From contig JAJEAH010000059.1 in assembly GCA_022824225.1 (NCBI GenBank), positions 1 through 39,257 on the forward strand: a DNA stretch of 39,257 nucleotides. Direction: 5' to 3'. Under the pieces are notes generated by a model. It had not been told where the DNA came from. It did not search any database and worked only from the letters and a program-made list of their open reading frames with translations. A program made the position numbers and the translations under genes. Shown piece by piece: positions 23,770 to 35,308 of this stretch (position 1 is the stretch's first letter; every line of letters starts with the position of its first letter). The stretch is from Chloroflexota bacterium (lineage in GTDB: Bacteria > Chloroflexota > UBA11872 > VXOZ01).

Positions 23770-24660
23770 TTACGGTGCGGGCACGGGCATGCCGGTAGTG
23801 TTCAGCCGCACGCGGTAGAGGCTTGTGCGCGCCGTCACGTAGAGCGTCCGCCAGTCGTCATCTCCCCAGGCCAGGTTGGCGGGTTGTTCGTCCCCAATTA
23901 TCCTGCCCAGCACGCGACCCGCCGGATCCATCACCCAAATGCCGCCTGGGCCGGTGCAGAAGACGTTGCCGTTGCGGTCGACTTTCATGCCGTCCGGGCT
24001 GCCCTCGTCCGATGAGGTCATGTCCGTCCACACGCGGCTATCGGACAACGTGCCGTCGCCGCGCACCGTAAACGCCCGAATGTGCCGCCGCCGGCTGTCA
24101 TTGACGTAGAGCGTCCGTTCATCGGGCGCAAACGCCAGGCCGTTCGGCCGGTCGAAGTCCTTGACCAGCGCGTGCAGCGCGCCGTCGGCCGCAATCAGGT
24201 AGACGCCGCGAAAATCGAGATCGGGCGCGAGACCGAGGCCTTCCACGCCGTAGGGCGGATCGGTAAAGTAGATGCCGCCGTTGCTGTGGGCCACCACGTC
24301 GTTGGGACTATTCAGCTTCTTGCCCTGATAGTTGTCGGCCAGGGTGACGTAGGAGCCGTCGGCTTCCTGGCGGCTCACCCGCCGGGCGGAGTGCTCGCAC
24401 GAGATCAACCGGCCCGCGCCGTCCAGCGTCAGGCCGTTGGCGTTGCCCGACGGCGTGCGGTACGTGCTCACCGAGAAACCCTCAGCGGACTCCCGCCAGC
24501 AGACGGTGCGGCTGTTGGGTATGTCGTCGAACAGCAGATAGCCGTCGCGCCAGACCGGACCCTCGGTGAACGCGAACCCGCCTGCCACGCGGTCCAATTC
24601 CGCGTCACGGGGCACCAGGTCGAAGAAAGCCGGGTTGCGTACGTCGCATGCGGTTGCCAT
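23770..24660 (-). CDS. SMP-30/gluconolactonase/LRE-like beta-propeller hydrolase
   Basis: Predicted metal-dependent lactonase of about 296 residues. Expected metal ligands in order: Glu in FTEGPVW near residue 31, Asn in LNSPNDVV, the Asn of DRPNGLAFAPDE and Asp in EGSPDGMKVD; these match SMP-30 family ligands. The LYVNDSRRRHI blade is typical. It might hydrolyse an aldonolactone; because zwf lies about 4 kb away and no classical phosphogluconolactonase is seen, a link to the pentose phosphate route is possible but unproven. ATG 24660 has GGAG nine bases upstream; a TTG at 24675 is less likely. It starts 62 bp after the lpd stop on the same strand. Confidence 0.85.
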   Translation of the reverse strand: MATACDVRNPAFFDLVPRDAELDRVAGGFAFTEGPVWRDGYLLFDDIPNSRTVCWRESAEGFSVSTYRTPSGNANGLTLDGAGRLISCEHSARRVSRQEADGSYVTLADNYQGKKLNSPNDVVAHSNGGIYFTDPPYGVEGLGLAPDLDFRGVYLIAADGALHALVKDFDRPNGLAFAPDERTLYVNDSRRRHIRAFTVRGDGTLSDSRVWTDMTSSDEGSPDGMKVDRNGNVFCTGPGGIWVMDPAGRVLGRIIGDEQPANLAWGDDDWRTLYVTARTSLYRVRLNTTGMPVPAP

Positions 24661-24722
24661 AGTGCGTTGCTCCAAGCTAACGGTGGGAGACTGGTCTCAC
24701 GGGCGGATGGGCGTCGTTTGCA

Positions 24723-26138
24723 TTAGCGCCGCCGAAAGACGTGCACGGCGCGGCGGTCTACGTCCCACGCCGCTTCCATGATGGCCTCGGCTACGGTGGG
24801 ATGCGGGTGGACGTTGAGGCCGATTTCCGACGGCGTCGCTTCCAACAGTTGGGCCAGACCCATCTCAGCCACGATGTCCGTGGCGTTGGGGCCGATGGCG
24901 TGGGTGCCCAGGATTTCACCGGTCTTGGCGTCGCAGACCATCTTGACAAATCCCTCGGTCTGCCCCTTGATGAGGGCTTTGCCCAGAGCGGCAAAGGGGA
25001 ACCGGCCCACTTTCACGTCTTTGCCTTGCTGTGCGGCTTCTTCCTCGGCGAGTCCGATGCTGGCGATTTCCGGACGGCAGTACGTGGCGCGGGGCACGCG
25101 CAGAGGATCGATAGGAAACGGCTCCTCACCGGCAAGGCGCTCGACCACCACGTGGCCCTCGGCGGTGGCTTTGTGGGCGAGCAAGTAGCCGCCCGCCACG
25201 TCACCGATGGCGTAGACGTGGGGCACGTTCGTGCGCCCGTAGCCGTCAACCGGGATCACGCCCTTTTCCGTGTGGACGCCGACGGCCTCCAGGCCGATGC
25301 CCTCGACGTTGCCGGTGCGGCCCACGGCTACCAGCAGCGCGCTGGCTTGCAGGGCTTCCTGTTTGCCGTTGACGTCGATCTCTACCGCAATGCCGTCCGC
25401 GCCCGCCTGTACCGTCTCAACCAGCAGTTTTGCGTTCGCCTTTACGGTAATGCCGCGCCGCGTAAAGGACCGGCCGAGTTCCTTGCCGACGTCCTTGTCC
25501 TCCAGCGGTACGAGTGTGGGCATCACCTCGACGACCGTTACGTCCACACCAAAATCGTGGAGAAGGCTGGCCCATTCAACGCCAACGGCGCCCGCGCCCA
25601 GGATGATGATGGATTGCGGAAGCGTCGTAAGTTCCAGGGCGTGATCGCTGCTGATGACGAAGCGGCCGTCGATATCCAGTCCCGGCAGGCTGCGGGGACG
25701 CGAGCCAGTGGCGATGATGACGTTGGCGGCGCGCAGGTCTTGGGCCCCGTCCTCGTTTTCCACGCGCACGGATTGGGGCGAGGTGAGCACACCGGCGCCC
25801 GAGAACACGTCCACTTTGTTGCGATTCAGCAGCCCTTCCACGCCTTTGTGAAGTTGCCCCACCACCTGGGTCTTGCGCGCCAGCACCTTGGCGTAGTCAA
25901 ACGAAACGTCCTTGGCCACGACGCCAAAGGCCGCGCTCTCGTCCCGGGCGTCGTGGAGGTGCTCCGCGGATTCTAGTAGGGCTTTGGTGGGGATGCAGCC
26001 CTTGTGCAGGCAGACGCCGCCGAGCTTTTCTTTTTCGACGACAGCTACCTTGAGCCCGAGTTGCGCGCCGCGAATGGCGGCGGGATAGCCCCCCGGCCCA
26101 CCGCCAATGATGACAACGTCATAGGTATTTTCCGGCAT
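24723..26138 (-). CDS. lpd: Dihydrolipoyl dehydrogenase (E3)
   Basis: FAD flavoprotein that reoxidises dihydrolipoyl groups of the pyruvate dehydrogenase complex and reduces NAD+. From ATG 26138: FAD-binding VVIIGGGPGGYPAAIRG (8-24), redox-active disulfide GGVCLHKGCIPTK with Cys43 and Cys48, the NAD-binding GAGAVGVEWASL, the FAD motif VYAIGDVAGGYLLAHKA, and the dimer-interface NVHPHPTVAEAI carrying the His-Glu acid/base pair. 471 residues, normal. A GTG at 26144 is an alternative start. It follows pdhC but a terminator-like hairpin lies between them, so it may have separate control and could serve other 2-oxoacid complexes. Confidence 0.96.
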   Translation of the reverse strand: MPENTYDVVIIGGGPGGYPAAIRGAQLGLKVAVVEKEKLGGVCLHKGCIPTKALLESAEHLHDARDESAAFGVVAKDVSFDYAKVLARKTQVVGQLHKGVEGLLNRNKVDVFSGAGVLTSPQSVRVENEDGAQDLRAANVIIATGSRPRSLPGLDIDGRFVISSDHALELTTLPQSIIILGAGAVGVEWASLLHDFGVDVTVVEVMPTLVPLEDKDVGKELGRSFTRRGITVKANAKLLVETVQAGADGIAVEIDVNGKQEALQASALLVAVGRTGNVEGIGLEAVGVHTEKGVIPVDGYGRTNVPHVYAIGDVAGGYLLAHKATAEGHVVVERLAGEEPFPIDPLRVPRATYCRPEIASIGLAEEEAAQQGKDVKVGRFPFAALGKALIKGQTEGFVKMVCDAKTGEILGTHAIGPNATDIVAEMGLAQLLEATPSEIGLNVHPHPTVAEAIMEAAWDVDRRAVHVFRRR

Positions 26139-26249
26139 AGTCACTTTCTTTCACCATAGTGCGCCGCACCCAGGCGGGCTTCGCTCTTGTAATTTCCTAA
26201 TGTGGCGGTCCGCGCGCAGACTCCATCTTGCCGAATGCGGAGCCCCGGA

Positions 26250-26280
26250 ATCAAATAAGGCGAACCGAGCGTTCGCCCTA
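26250..26280 (-). terminator. Terminator-like hairpin between pdhC and lpd
   Basis: GGCGAAC (26259-26265) and GTTCGCC (26271-26277) form a perfect 7-bp stem with a 5-base loop; three further A-T pairs follow outside one mismatch. Read on minus, the stem is followed by TTATTTGA, a partial T tract. It sits about 37 bp after the pdhC stop. It may end or attenuate the pdhABC transcript before lpd. A 12-bp palindrome GCGGCATGCCGC (26302-26313) abuts the pdhC stop. Confidence 0.55.
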
Positions 26281-26313
26281 TGGCCCTGCGGCGCGGGTGC
26301 GGCGGCATGCCGC

Positions 26314-27546
26314 TTACCCGAGTAGATTGTAGGGATTCTCCAGCAGGTCCTTCAAGTCGCGCATGAACTCGGCGGCGGGAGCGCCGTAGAGGATGCGGTG
26401 ATCGGCGGAGATGCTGAGATTCATCATTTCCCGCACCACGATTTCACCATCGCGCACCACAGGCCTGGGCTCGATGCCGCCGACGGCGATGATGCCGGCT
26501 TGGGGCGGATTCACGATCGCGTAGAAGTCCCGGACGCCGAACATGCCAAGGTTGGAGACCGTAAACGACCCGCCTTCCAGGTCGCCGGGCCGGTTCTTGC
26601 CGGCACGGGTGCGCTCCACCAGCACCTTAGCTTCCGCCGCCAGTTGGCGCAGGGGCTTGGTATCGCAATCCTTGAGCACCGGCACCAGCAAGCCGTTGGG
26701 TACGGCCACGGCGACACCTATGTTCGCGCTTTGGTGGTAGGCAAAGCCGCCGTCTTGGTATGAACCGTTTGCGTCCGGATGCCGCATGAGGGCCAGGGCC
26801 GTGGCGCGGATGATGATGTCATTGAAGCTGATGCGTTCTTCCTCGCCCCAGGCCGCATTGATCTGGGCGCGCATCTCCTTGGCCGCGCTCATGTCTATTT
26901 CCAACGTAAGGTAGAAGTGGGGTACGGTGGTCTTGCTCTCCACCATGCGGCGGACGATGGTGGCCTGCATGCGAGAGAGCGACCCGACTTCCGCCGGAGC
27001 CGATGTTGCGGGAGCGCTGCTACCCGCCAGGGCCGCGGCTGCGTCCTCCACGTCTTGCTTGACGATACGGCCCCCAGGCCCGGTGCCGGCTAGGAGTGAA
27101 AGGTCAACGCCTTGTTCGGCGGCAATGCGGCGGGCGAGGGGGGAAGCCTTGATACGCTCGGCGGGGCTTGCGGGCGGCCGCGACTCGGCCTCGGGGGCAG
27201 CGACAGACGGCCGGCTTGGATCTTGCCCGTCGTCTGTGGCGCTCGGCGGGGGCGAGTCCGTGGCCGGCGCGCCGGCCGCGGGAATTGCGGTGGGTGCGCC
27301 TAGTTCGCTCGGATCGCCAACCAGCGCGATGGGCGCGCCCAGGGCAGCCGCGCCGCCCTCGGCCACGAGAAACTGGAGCAGCGTGCCCTCCTCCACCGAC
27401 TCGAGGTCCATGACAGCCTTATCGGTCTCGATTTCCGCAAGCAACTCGCCCTTTTCGACACTATCTCCCACCTGCTTATACCATTGCAGGACTTTGCCCT
27501 CTTCCATGGTGTCGCTCAGGCGGGGCATGGGAATCTCGCGTGCCAT
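26314..27546 (-). CDS. pdhC: Pyruvate dehydrogenase complex E2, dihydrolipoyl acetyltransferase
   Basis: Core enzyme passing acetyl groups from E1 to CoA. Domain order in 410 residues: one lipoyl domain with ETDKAVMDLES and lipoyl Lys43; a Pro/Ala-rich linker (about 80-130); the peripheral-subunit-binding domain (ASPLARRIAAEQGVDLSLL ... GPGGRIVKQDV, about 135-168); a second linker; and the catalytic domain (about 190-410). The catalytic signature is His383-R-I-L-Tyr387-G in place of the classical HxxxDG. The shortness and single lipoyl domain are normal for Gram-positive-like complexes. Follows pdhB by 31 bp. A branched-chain or acetoin complex cannot be excluded from E2 alone. Confidence 0.92.
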   Translation of the reverse strand: MAREIPMPRLSDTMEEGKVLQWYKQVGDSVEKGELLAEIETDKAVMDLESVEEGTLLQFLVAEGGAAALGAPIALVGDPSELGAPTAIPAAGAPATDSPPPSATDDGQDPSRPSVAAPEAESRPPASPAERIKASPLARRIAAEQGVDLSLLAGTGPGGRIVKQDVEDAAAALAGSSAPATSAPAEVGSLSRMQATIVRRMVESKTTVPHFYLTLEIDMSAAKEMRAQINAAWGEEERISFNDIIIRATALALMRHPDANGSYQDGGFAYHQSANIGVAVAVPNGLLVPVLKDCDTKPLRQLAAEAKVLVERTRAGKNRPGDLEGGSFTVSNLGMFGVRDFYAIVNPPQAGIIAVGGIEPRPVVRDGEIVVREMMNLSISADHRILYGAPAAEFMRDLKDLLENPYNLLG

Positions 27547-27577
27547 AGTGCGTCTTGATGCTCCTCTTGCAGCGGGC

Positions 27578-28555
27578 TCAGCGGCCCAGTGTCGCCCGCA
27601 CCGCGCCGGCGATTTTCTCCGGGCTGGGTATCACGGCCTGTTCCAAGGGTTTGGAGTAGGGCATGGGCACTTCCACGCCGCCCACGCGGGCGATGGGCGC
27701 GTCCAAATAGTCGAATGCTTCTTCGTAGATAGTTGCCGCTACCTCGGCGTTCACGCCAAACGAGCGGTGCTCTTCTTCCGCAATCACGCAGTGGTTGGTC
27801 TTCTGCACCGAGCGCACCAGGGTCTCCACGTCCAGGGGCCGGATGCTGCGCAGGTCGATGACCTCCACGTCTACGCCTTCTTCCGCCAGTTGGGCCGCGG
27901 CCTGTAACGCAAACAGGACCATGCGGGAGTGGGAGATCAGGGTGACGTCCGTACCGGGGCGCTTGACGTCCGCTGCCCCAAACGGCACCGTGTGCTCGCC
28001 GCCCGGCACCGCGCCCCTTGTGTTGTAGAGAGCAAGATGTTCCAGGAACATCACCGGGTTTTCGTCGCGGATAGCCGTCTTGAGCAGTCCCTTGGCGTCG
28101 GCGGGCACGGCGGGGGAGACGACTTTCAAGCCCGGAATATATGCGAACCACACGTCCAGGCTGTGGGAATGTTGCGCCGTGAGCTGTTGGCCGCCGCCGC
28201 CGGGCGCACGAATGACGATAGGACACTTGAGCCGGCCGCCGAACATGTAGCTGATCTTGGCGGCGTGGTTGGCAATTTGGTCCATGGCCACCATGCCGAA
28301 GTTGACGGTCATCAATTCGATGACCGGCCGGAGCCCCGTCATGGCCGCGCCGGCGCCAAGGCCGATGAAGCCTTCCTCGGCGATAGGCGTATCCACCACC
28401 CGCTTTTCGCCAAAGCGGTCCAGCAGTCCTTCGGTGACCTTATACGCCCCCTGGAAGACCCCTACCTCTTCACCCATGATGAATACGTCGGGGTCGAGGT
28501 CCATTTCCTCGATGAGAGCATCGCGGAGGGCTTCGCGGTACGTTATCTCAGGCAT
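27578..28555 (-). CDS. pdhB: Pyruvate dehydrogenase E1 component, beta subunit
   Basis: Beta subunit of the alpha2beta2 thiamine-diphosphate-dependent pyruvate decarboxylase. 325 residues from ATG 28555, the usual family length. Landmarks: TYREALRDALIEEMDLDP, FIMGEEVGVFQGAYKVT with the glutamate that activates the thiamine ring, DTPIAEEGFIGLGAGAA, RAPGGGGQQLTAQHSHS, GLKVVSPAVPADAKGLL, and EVIDLRSIRPLD in the C-terminal transketolase domain. An upstream in-frame extension to 28690 would overlap pdhA and is rejected. Lies 55 bp after pdhA and 31 bp before pdhC, a clear operon. Confidence 0.95.
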   Translation of the reverse strand: MPEITYREALRDALIEEMDLDPDVFIMGEEVGVFQGAYKVTEGLLDRFGEKRVVDTPIAEEGFIGLGAGAAMTGLRPVIELMTVNFGMVAMDQIANHAAKISYMFGGRLKCPIVIRAPGGGGQQLTAQHSHSLDVWFAYIPGLKVVSPAVPADAKGLLKTAIRDENPVMFLEHLALYNTRGAVPGGEHTVPFGAADVKRPGTDVTLISHSRMVLFALQAAAQLAEEGVDVEVIDLRSIRPLDVETLVRSVQKTNHCVIAEEEHRSFGVNAEVAATIYEEAFDYLDAPIARVGGVEVPMPYSKPLEQAVIPSPEKIAGAVRATLGR

Positions 28556-28610
28556 GCGTGGGTGTCCTTGACGGTGTCCGGATTCTTGCCGCTGTAGGCG
28601 TTGCGGCGAG

Positions 28611-29654
28611 TTACTCGTCCTCCGCGTACACGAACCGGTCCAGTTCGGCCACGTCCGGGAATGGGCTTGCTTCTGCAAAGTCCACGGCATCCTGCACGCG
28701 GGCGAGCACGTCCGCCTCGCACGCTTCAGCGTCCTTCTGCGTGAAGATCTCGCCCTCGATCAGGCGCTTGCGGAAATTCTCTACCGGATCGCGCTCGCGC
28801 CAGCTCTGCACTTCCTCGTCGGACCGGTAGTTCTTCCCCGCGTCGGCCATGGAGTGACCGCGATAGCGATAGGTCTGGCATTCCACGAAGATCGGCTCGC
28901 TGGTGCGTCGGACTTCCTCGACAAGCTTCTTCGTGAGCTGATAGACGGCCAGGACATCCATCCCGTTGACCTTGTAGCCGGGGATGTCGTAGGCGATGCC
29001 CTTCTTCCAAAGTTCGGTGACGGCGGAAGCGCGGTCCACGCTGGTGCCCATGCCGTACAGGTTATTCGTGCAGATGAAGAGGGTGGGCAACTTCCATAGC
29101 GAGGCCATGTTGAGCGCCTCGTGAAACGCGCCGATGTTGGTGGCGCCGTCCCCAAAGACGGACATGACGATTTCATCGCCGCCGCGATACTTGATGGCGA
29201 ACGCAACACCGGTGGAGAGCGGAATGCTGCCGCCCACAATGCCGTAGCCCCCCATGAAGCGGCGGTCGGGGTCCACCAGGTGCATCGAACCGCCGCGGCC
29301 GCGGGCGCAGCCGTCACGCTTGCCGAAGAGTTCCGCCATCACGGCTCCGGCCGGCACGTCGCGCACCAGGGCGAAACCATGTTCGCGATAGCTGCCGAAG
29401 AAATAGTCGTCTTCTTGCAGGGCCTTCAGCGTGCCCACCACAGTGGCTTCTTCGCCAATGTTGAGGTGGCAGTAGCCGCCAATCTTTGCACGAAGGTACA
29501 TTTCGGCAACGCGCTCTTCGAAGCGGCGCACGAAGAGCATGTTTGAATAGAAATCAATGAGTTGATCGTTAGCGTAATTCGCCAAATCACCAGCGTCGCG
29601 TACGGGTATATCCGTGTCGGTTGCCTGGTCGATCGGCTCTTGGCTCTGGCTCAT
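28611..29654 (-). CDS. pdhA: Pyruvate dehydrogenase E1 component, alpha subunit
   Basis: Alpha subunit of E1; binds thiamine diphosphate and carries the regulatory loops. 347 residues from ATG 29654, preceded by AGAGGAGG about nine bases upstream. Landmarks: FVRRFEERVAEMYLRAKIGG, GRGGSMHLVD, GGYGIVGGSIPLSTGVAFA, the thiamine motif GDGATNIGAFHEALNMA...N-N (GDG...NN) and YRYRGHSMADAGKNYRS. First gene of the pdhABC run. The upstream leader contains a GC-rich hairpin (29725-29752) about 70 nt before the start and a candidate TATAAT on this strand at 29885-29890. Confidence 0.95.
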   Translation of the reverse strand: MSQSQEPIDQATDTDIPVRDAGDLANYANDQLIDFYSNMLFVRRFEERVAEMYLRAKIGGYCHLNIGEEATVVGTLKALQEDDYFFGSYREHGFALVRDVPAGAVMAELFGKRDGCARGRGGSMHLVDPDRRFMGGYGIVGGSIPLSTGVAFAIKYRGGDEIVMSVFGDGATNIGAFHEALNMASLWKLPTLFICTNNLYGMGTSVDRASAVTELWKKGIAYDIPGYKVNGMDVLAVYQLTKKLVEEVRRTSEPIFVECQTYRYRGHSMADAGKNYRSDEEVQSWRERDPVENFRKRLIEGEIFTQKDAEACEADVLARVQDAVDFAEASPFPDVAELDRFVYAEDE

Positions 29655-29884
29655 TTCTGTGTTACCTCCTCTGGCGCCGCAGGTGCTCGTCCTGCGGGGA
29701 CAATGCCGTAACACACGCTAAGCGGCGCTTCCCAACCCCTCCCGGGAGGCGCCCGCCTCGTTTGTTGACAGGTTGTCCGGCCAGCGCACACCTAATCCAG
29801 TGGCGGCAATCGTGCCGGCAAAGCCGCGGCGGCTTCACGTATCGCCGCATATTGCGGCACCGATGCCCCACAATTCCTGCTCTC

Positions 29885-29892
29885 ATTATAGC
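29885..29892 (-). promoter_or_regulatory. Candidate -10 for the pdhABC operon
   Basis: On minus the sequence reads GC then TATAAT (29890-29885), about 230 bp upstream of pdhA, with no matching -35. It implies a long leader containing a hairpin in which GCGCTTCCC (29725-29733) pairs with GGGAGGCGC (29744-29752) with one G-T wobble. Confidence 0.35.
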
Positions 29893-29936
29893 GTAGTCGG
29901 CTGACTCGCTGCCCGGTGAGCAAGGGGCCGCCAAGT

Positions 29937-29944
29937 GCTATACT
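29937..29944 (+). promoter_or_regulatory. Candidate -10 for dtd
   Basis: GC followed by TATACT (29939-29944) lies 46 bp before the dtd ATG; no clear -35. Together with the minus-strand TATAAT about 50 bp away it defines a divergent promoter region between pdhA and dtd. The remainder of 29655-29990 shows no ORF. Confidence 0.35.
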
Positions 29945-29990
29945 GGCCACGATTGGCGGTAGCGGCTGGATTCCCCAATAGGGTACGCCT

Positions 29991-30458
29991 ATGTTGGCTG
30001 TGGTGCAACGGGTCAGTGAAGCGCGAGTTGAGGTCGGCGGCAAGGTGGTAGGCGCCATCGGCCGCGGTTTGGTGGCGCTGGTGGCGGTCAAGGCGGGCGA
30101 CGGCGCGGACGCAGCGGCGTATATTGCGGCGAAAATTGCGGCGCTGCGCATCTTCAGCGACGAAGCAGGCAAGATGAACCTATCGGTGCAGGACGTGGGC
30201 GGGAGCGTCTTGGTGATTTCGCAGTTTACGCTCTATGGTGAGACCCGCAAAGGCCGGCGCCCCAGCTTTACAAGGTCCGCGTTGCCAGCCGCGGCCGAGC
30301 CGCTCATTGAGGCGGTGATCGGCGCTGTGCGTGACCAGGGCATACCCGTTGCCAGCGGCGAATTCGGCGCCATGATGCAACTCTCCCTGGTCAACGATGG
30401 GCCGGTGACCATCATAATCGACTCGGACGACCGCGAAACACCCCGGCGCCGGGCCTAG
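29991..30458 (+). CDS. dtd: D-aminoacyl-tRNA deacylase
   Basis: Hydrolyses D-amino acids wrongly attached to tRNA, a proofreading enzyme acting in trans. The 155-residue protein is of normal length with family signatures: [15 protein letters not shown] at the start, [21 protein letters not shown] (SQFTLYG is the active-site strand), and [11 protein letters not shown], the Gly-cisPro-containing NxGPVT motif that gives chirality selection. It is a single gene divergent from pdhA, and convergent with rpoC, from which it is separated by a strong hairpin. Confidence 0.95.
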   Translation: MLAVVQRVSEARVEVGGKVVGAIGRGLVALVAVKAGDGADAAAYIAAKIAALRIFSDEAGKMNLSVQDVGGSVLVISQFTLYGETRKGRRPSFTRSALPAAAEPLIEAVIGAVRDQGIPVASGEFGAMMQLSLVNDGPVTIIIDSDDRETPRRRA

Positions 30459-30502
30459 CGCGCCGCGCGACAGCGGCGACGTAGACCGGTTAGCCAAGCC
30501 GA

Positions 30503-30543
30503 AAGGGCGCGGGCCGCACAGTATCTGTGCGGCCCGCTCCCTT
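30503..30543. terminator. Two-sided terminator hairpin between dtd and rpoC
   Basis: GCGGGCCGCACAG (30509-30521) and CTGTGCGGCCCGC (30525-30537) form a perfect 13-bp stem around TAT; AAGGG (30503-30507) and CCCTT (30539-30543) add five pairs outside one mismatch. The plus side continues CTCTTGTTC; the minus side ends CCCTTTCGG. Its place between convergent genes fits a shared terminator for dtd and rpoBC. Confidence 0.8.
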
Positions 30544-30602
30544 CTCTTGTTCTGCCGGCCGGCGGGACGTCGTGTTTTCGCACAGACCCCCGCGGCGACC
30601 GC

Positions 30603-35219
<4,617 letters not shown>

Positions 35220-35253
35220 AGGTATATACGCCTCCTAGTGCTGATGAGGAAAA

Positions 35254-35308
35254 GCTGTGCCGGCGGCGGCGAAACGCCGCCTGGCGGGCACAGGATCCAC
35301 GCCTGTGC
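35254..35308 (-). promoter_or_regulatory. Possible attenuator in the rpoB-rpoC spacer
   Basis: Read on minus, three segments follow the rpoB TAG: GCACAGG (35308-35302, starting at the G of TAG), CCTGTGCC (35294-35287) and GGCACAG (35261-35255). Segment 2 can pair with 1 (7 bp, 7-base loop) or with 3 (7 bp, enclosing an inner 7-bp stem GGCGGCG-TTT-CGCCGCC, 35281-35265). The 2:3 structure is followed by CTTTTCC, like an intrinsic terminator. The two pairings exclude each other. A ribosome at the rpoB stop would cover segment 1. The pairing is directly visible; regulation is inference. Confidence 0.5.

Noticed and set aside
28556-28690. Upstream extension of pdhB
   Set aside because: It would overlap the end of pdhA out of frame; the ATG at 28555 gives the standard E1-beta N-terminus.
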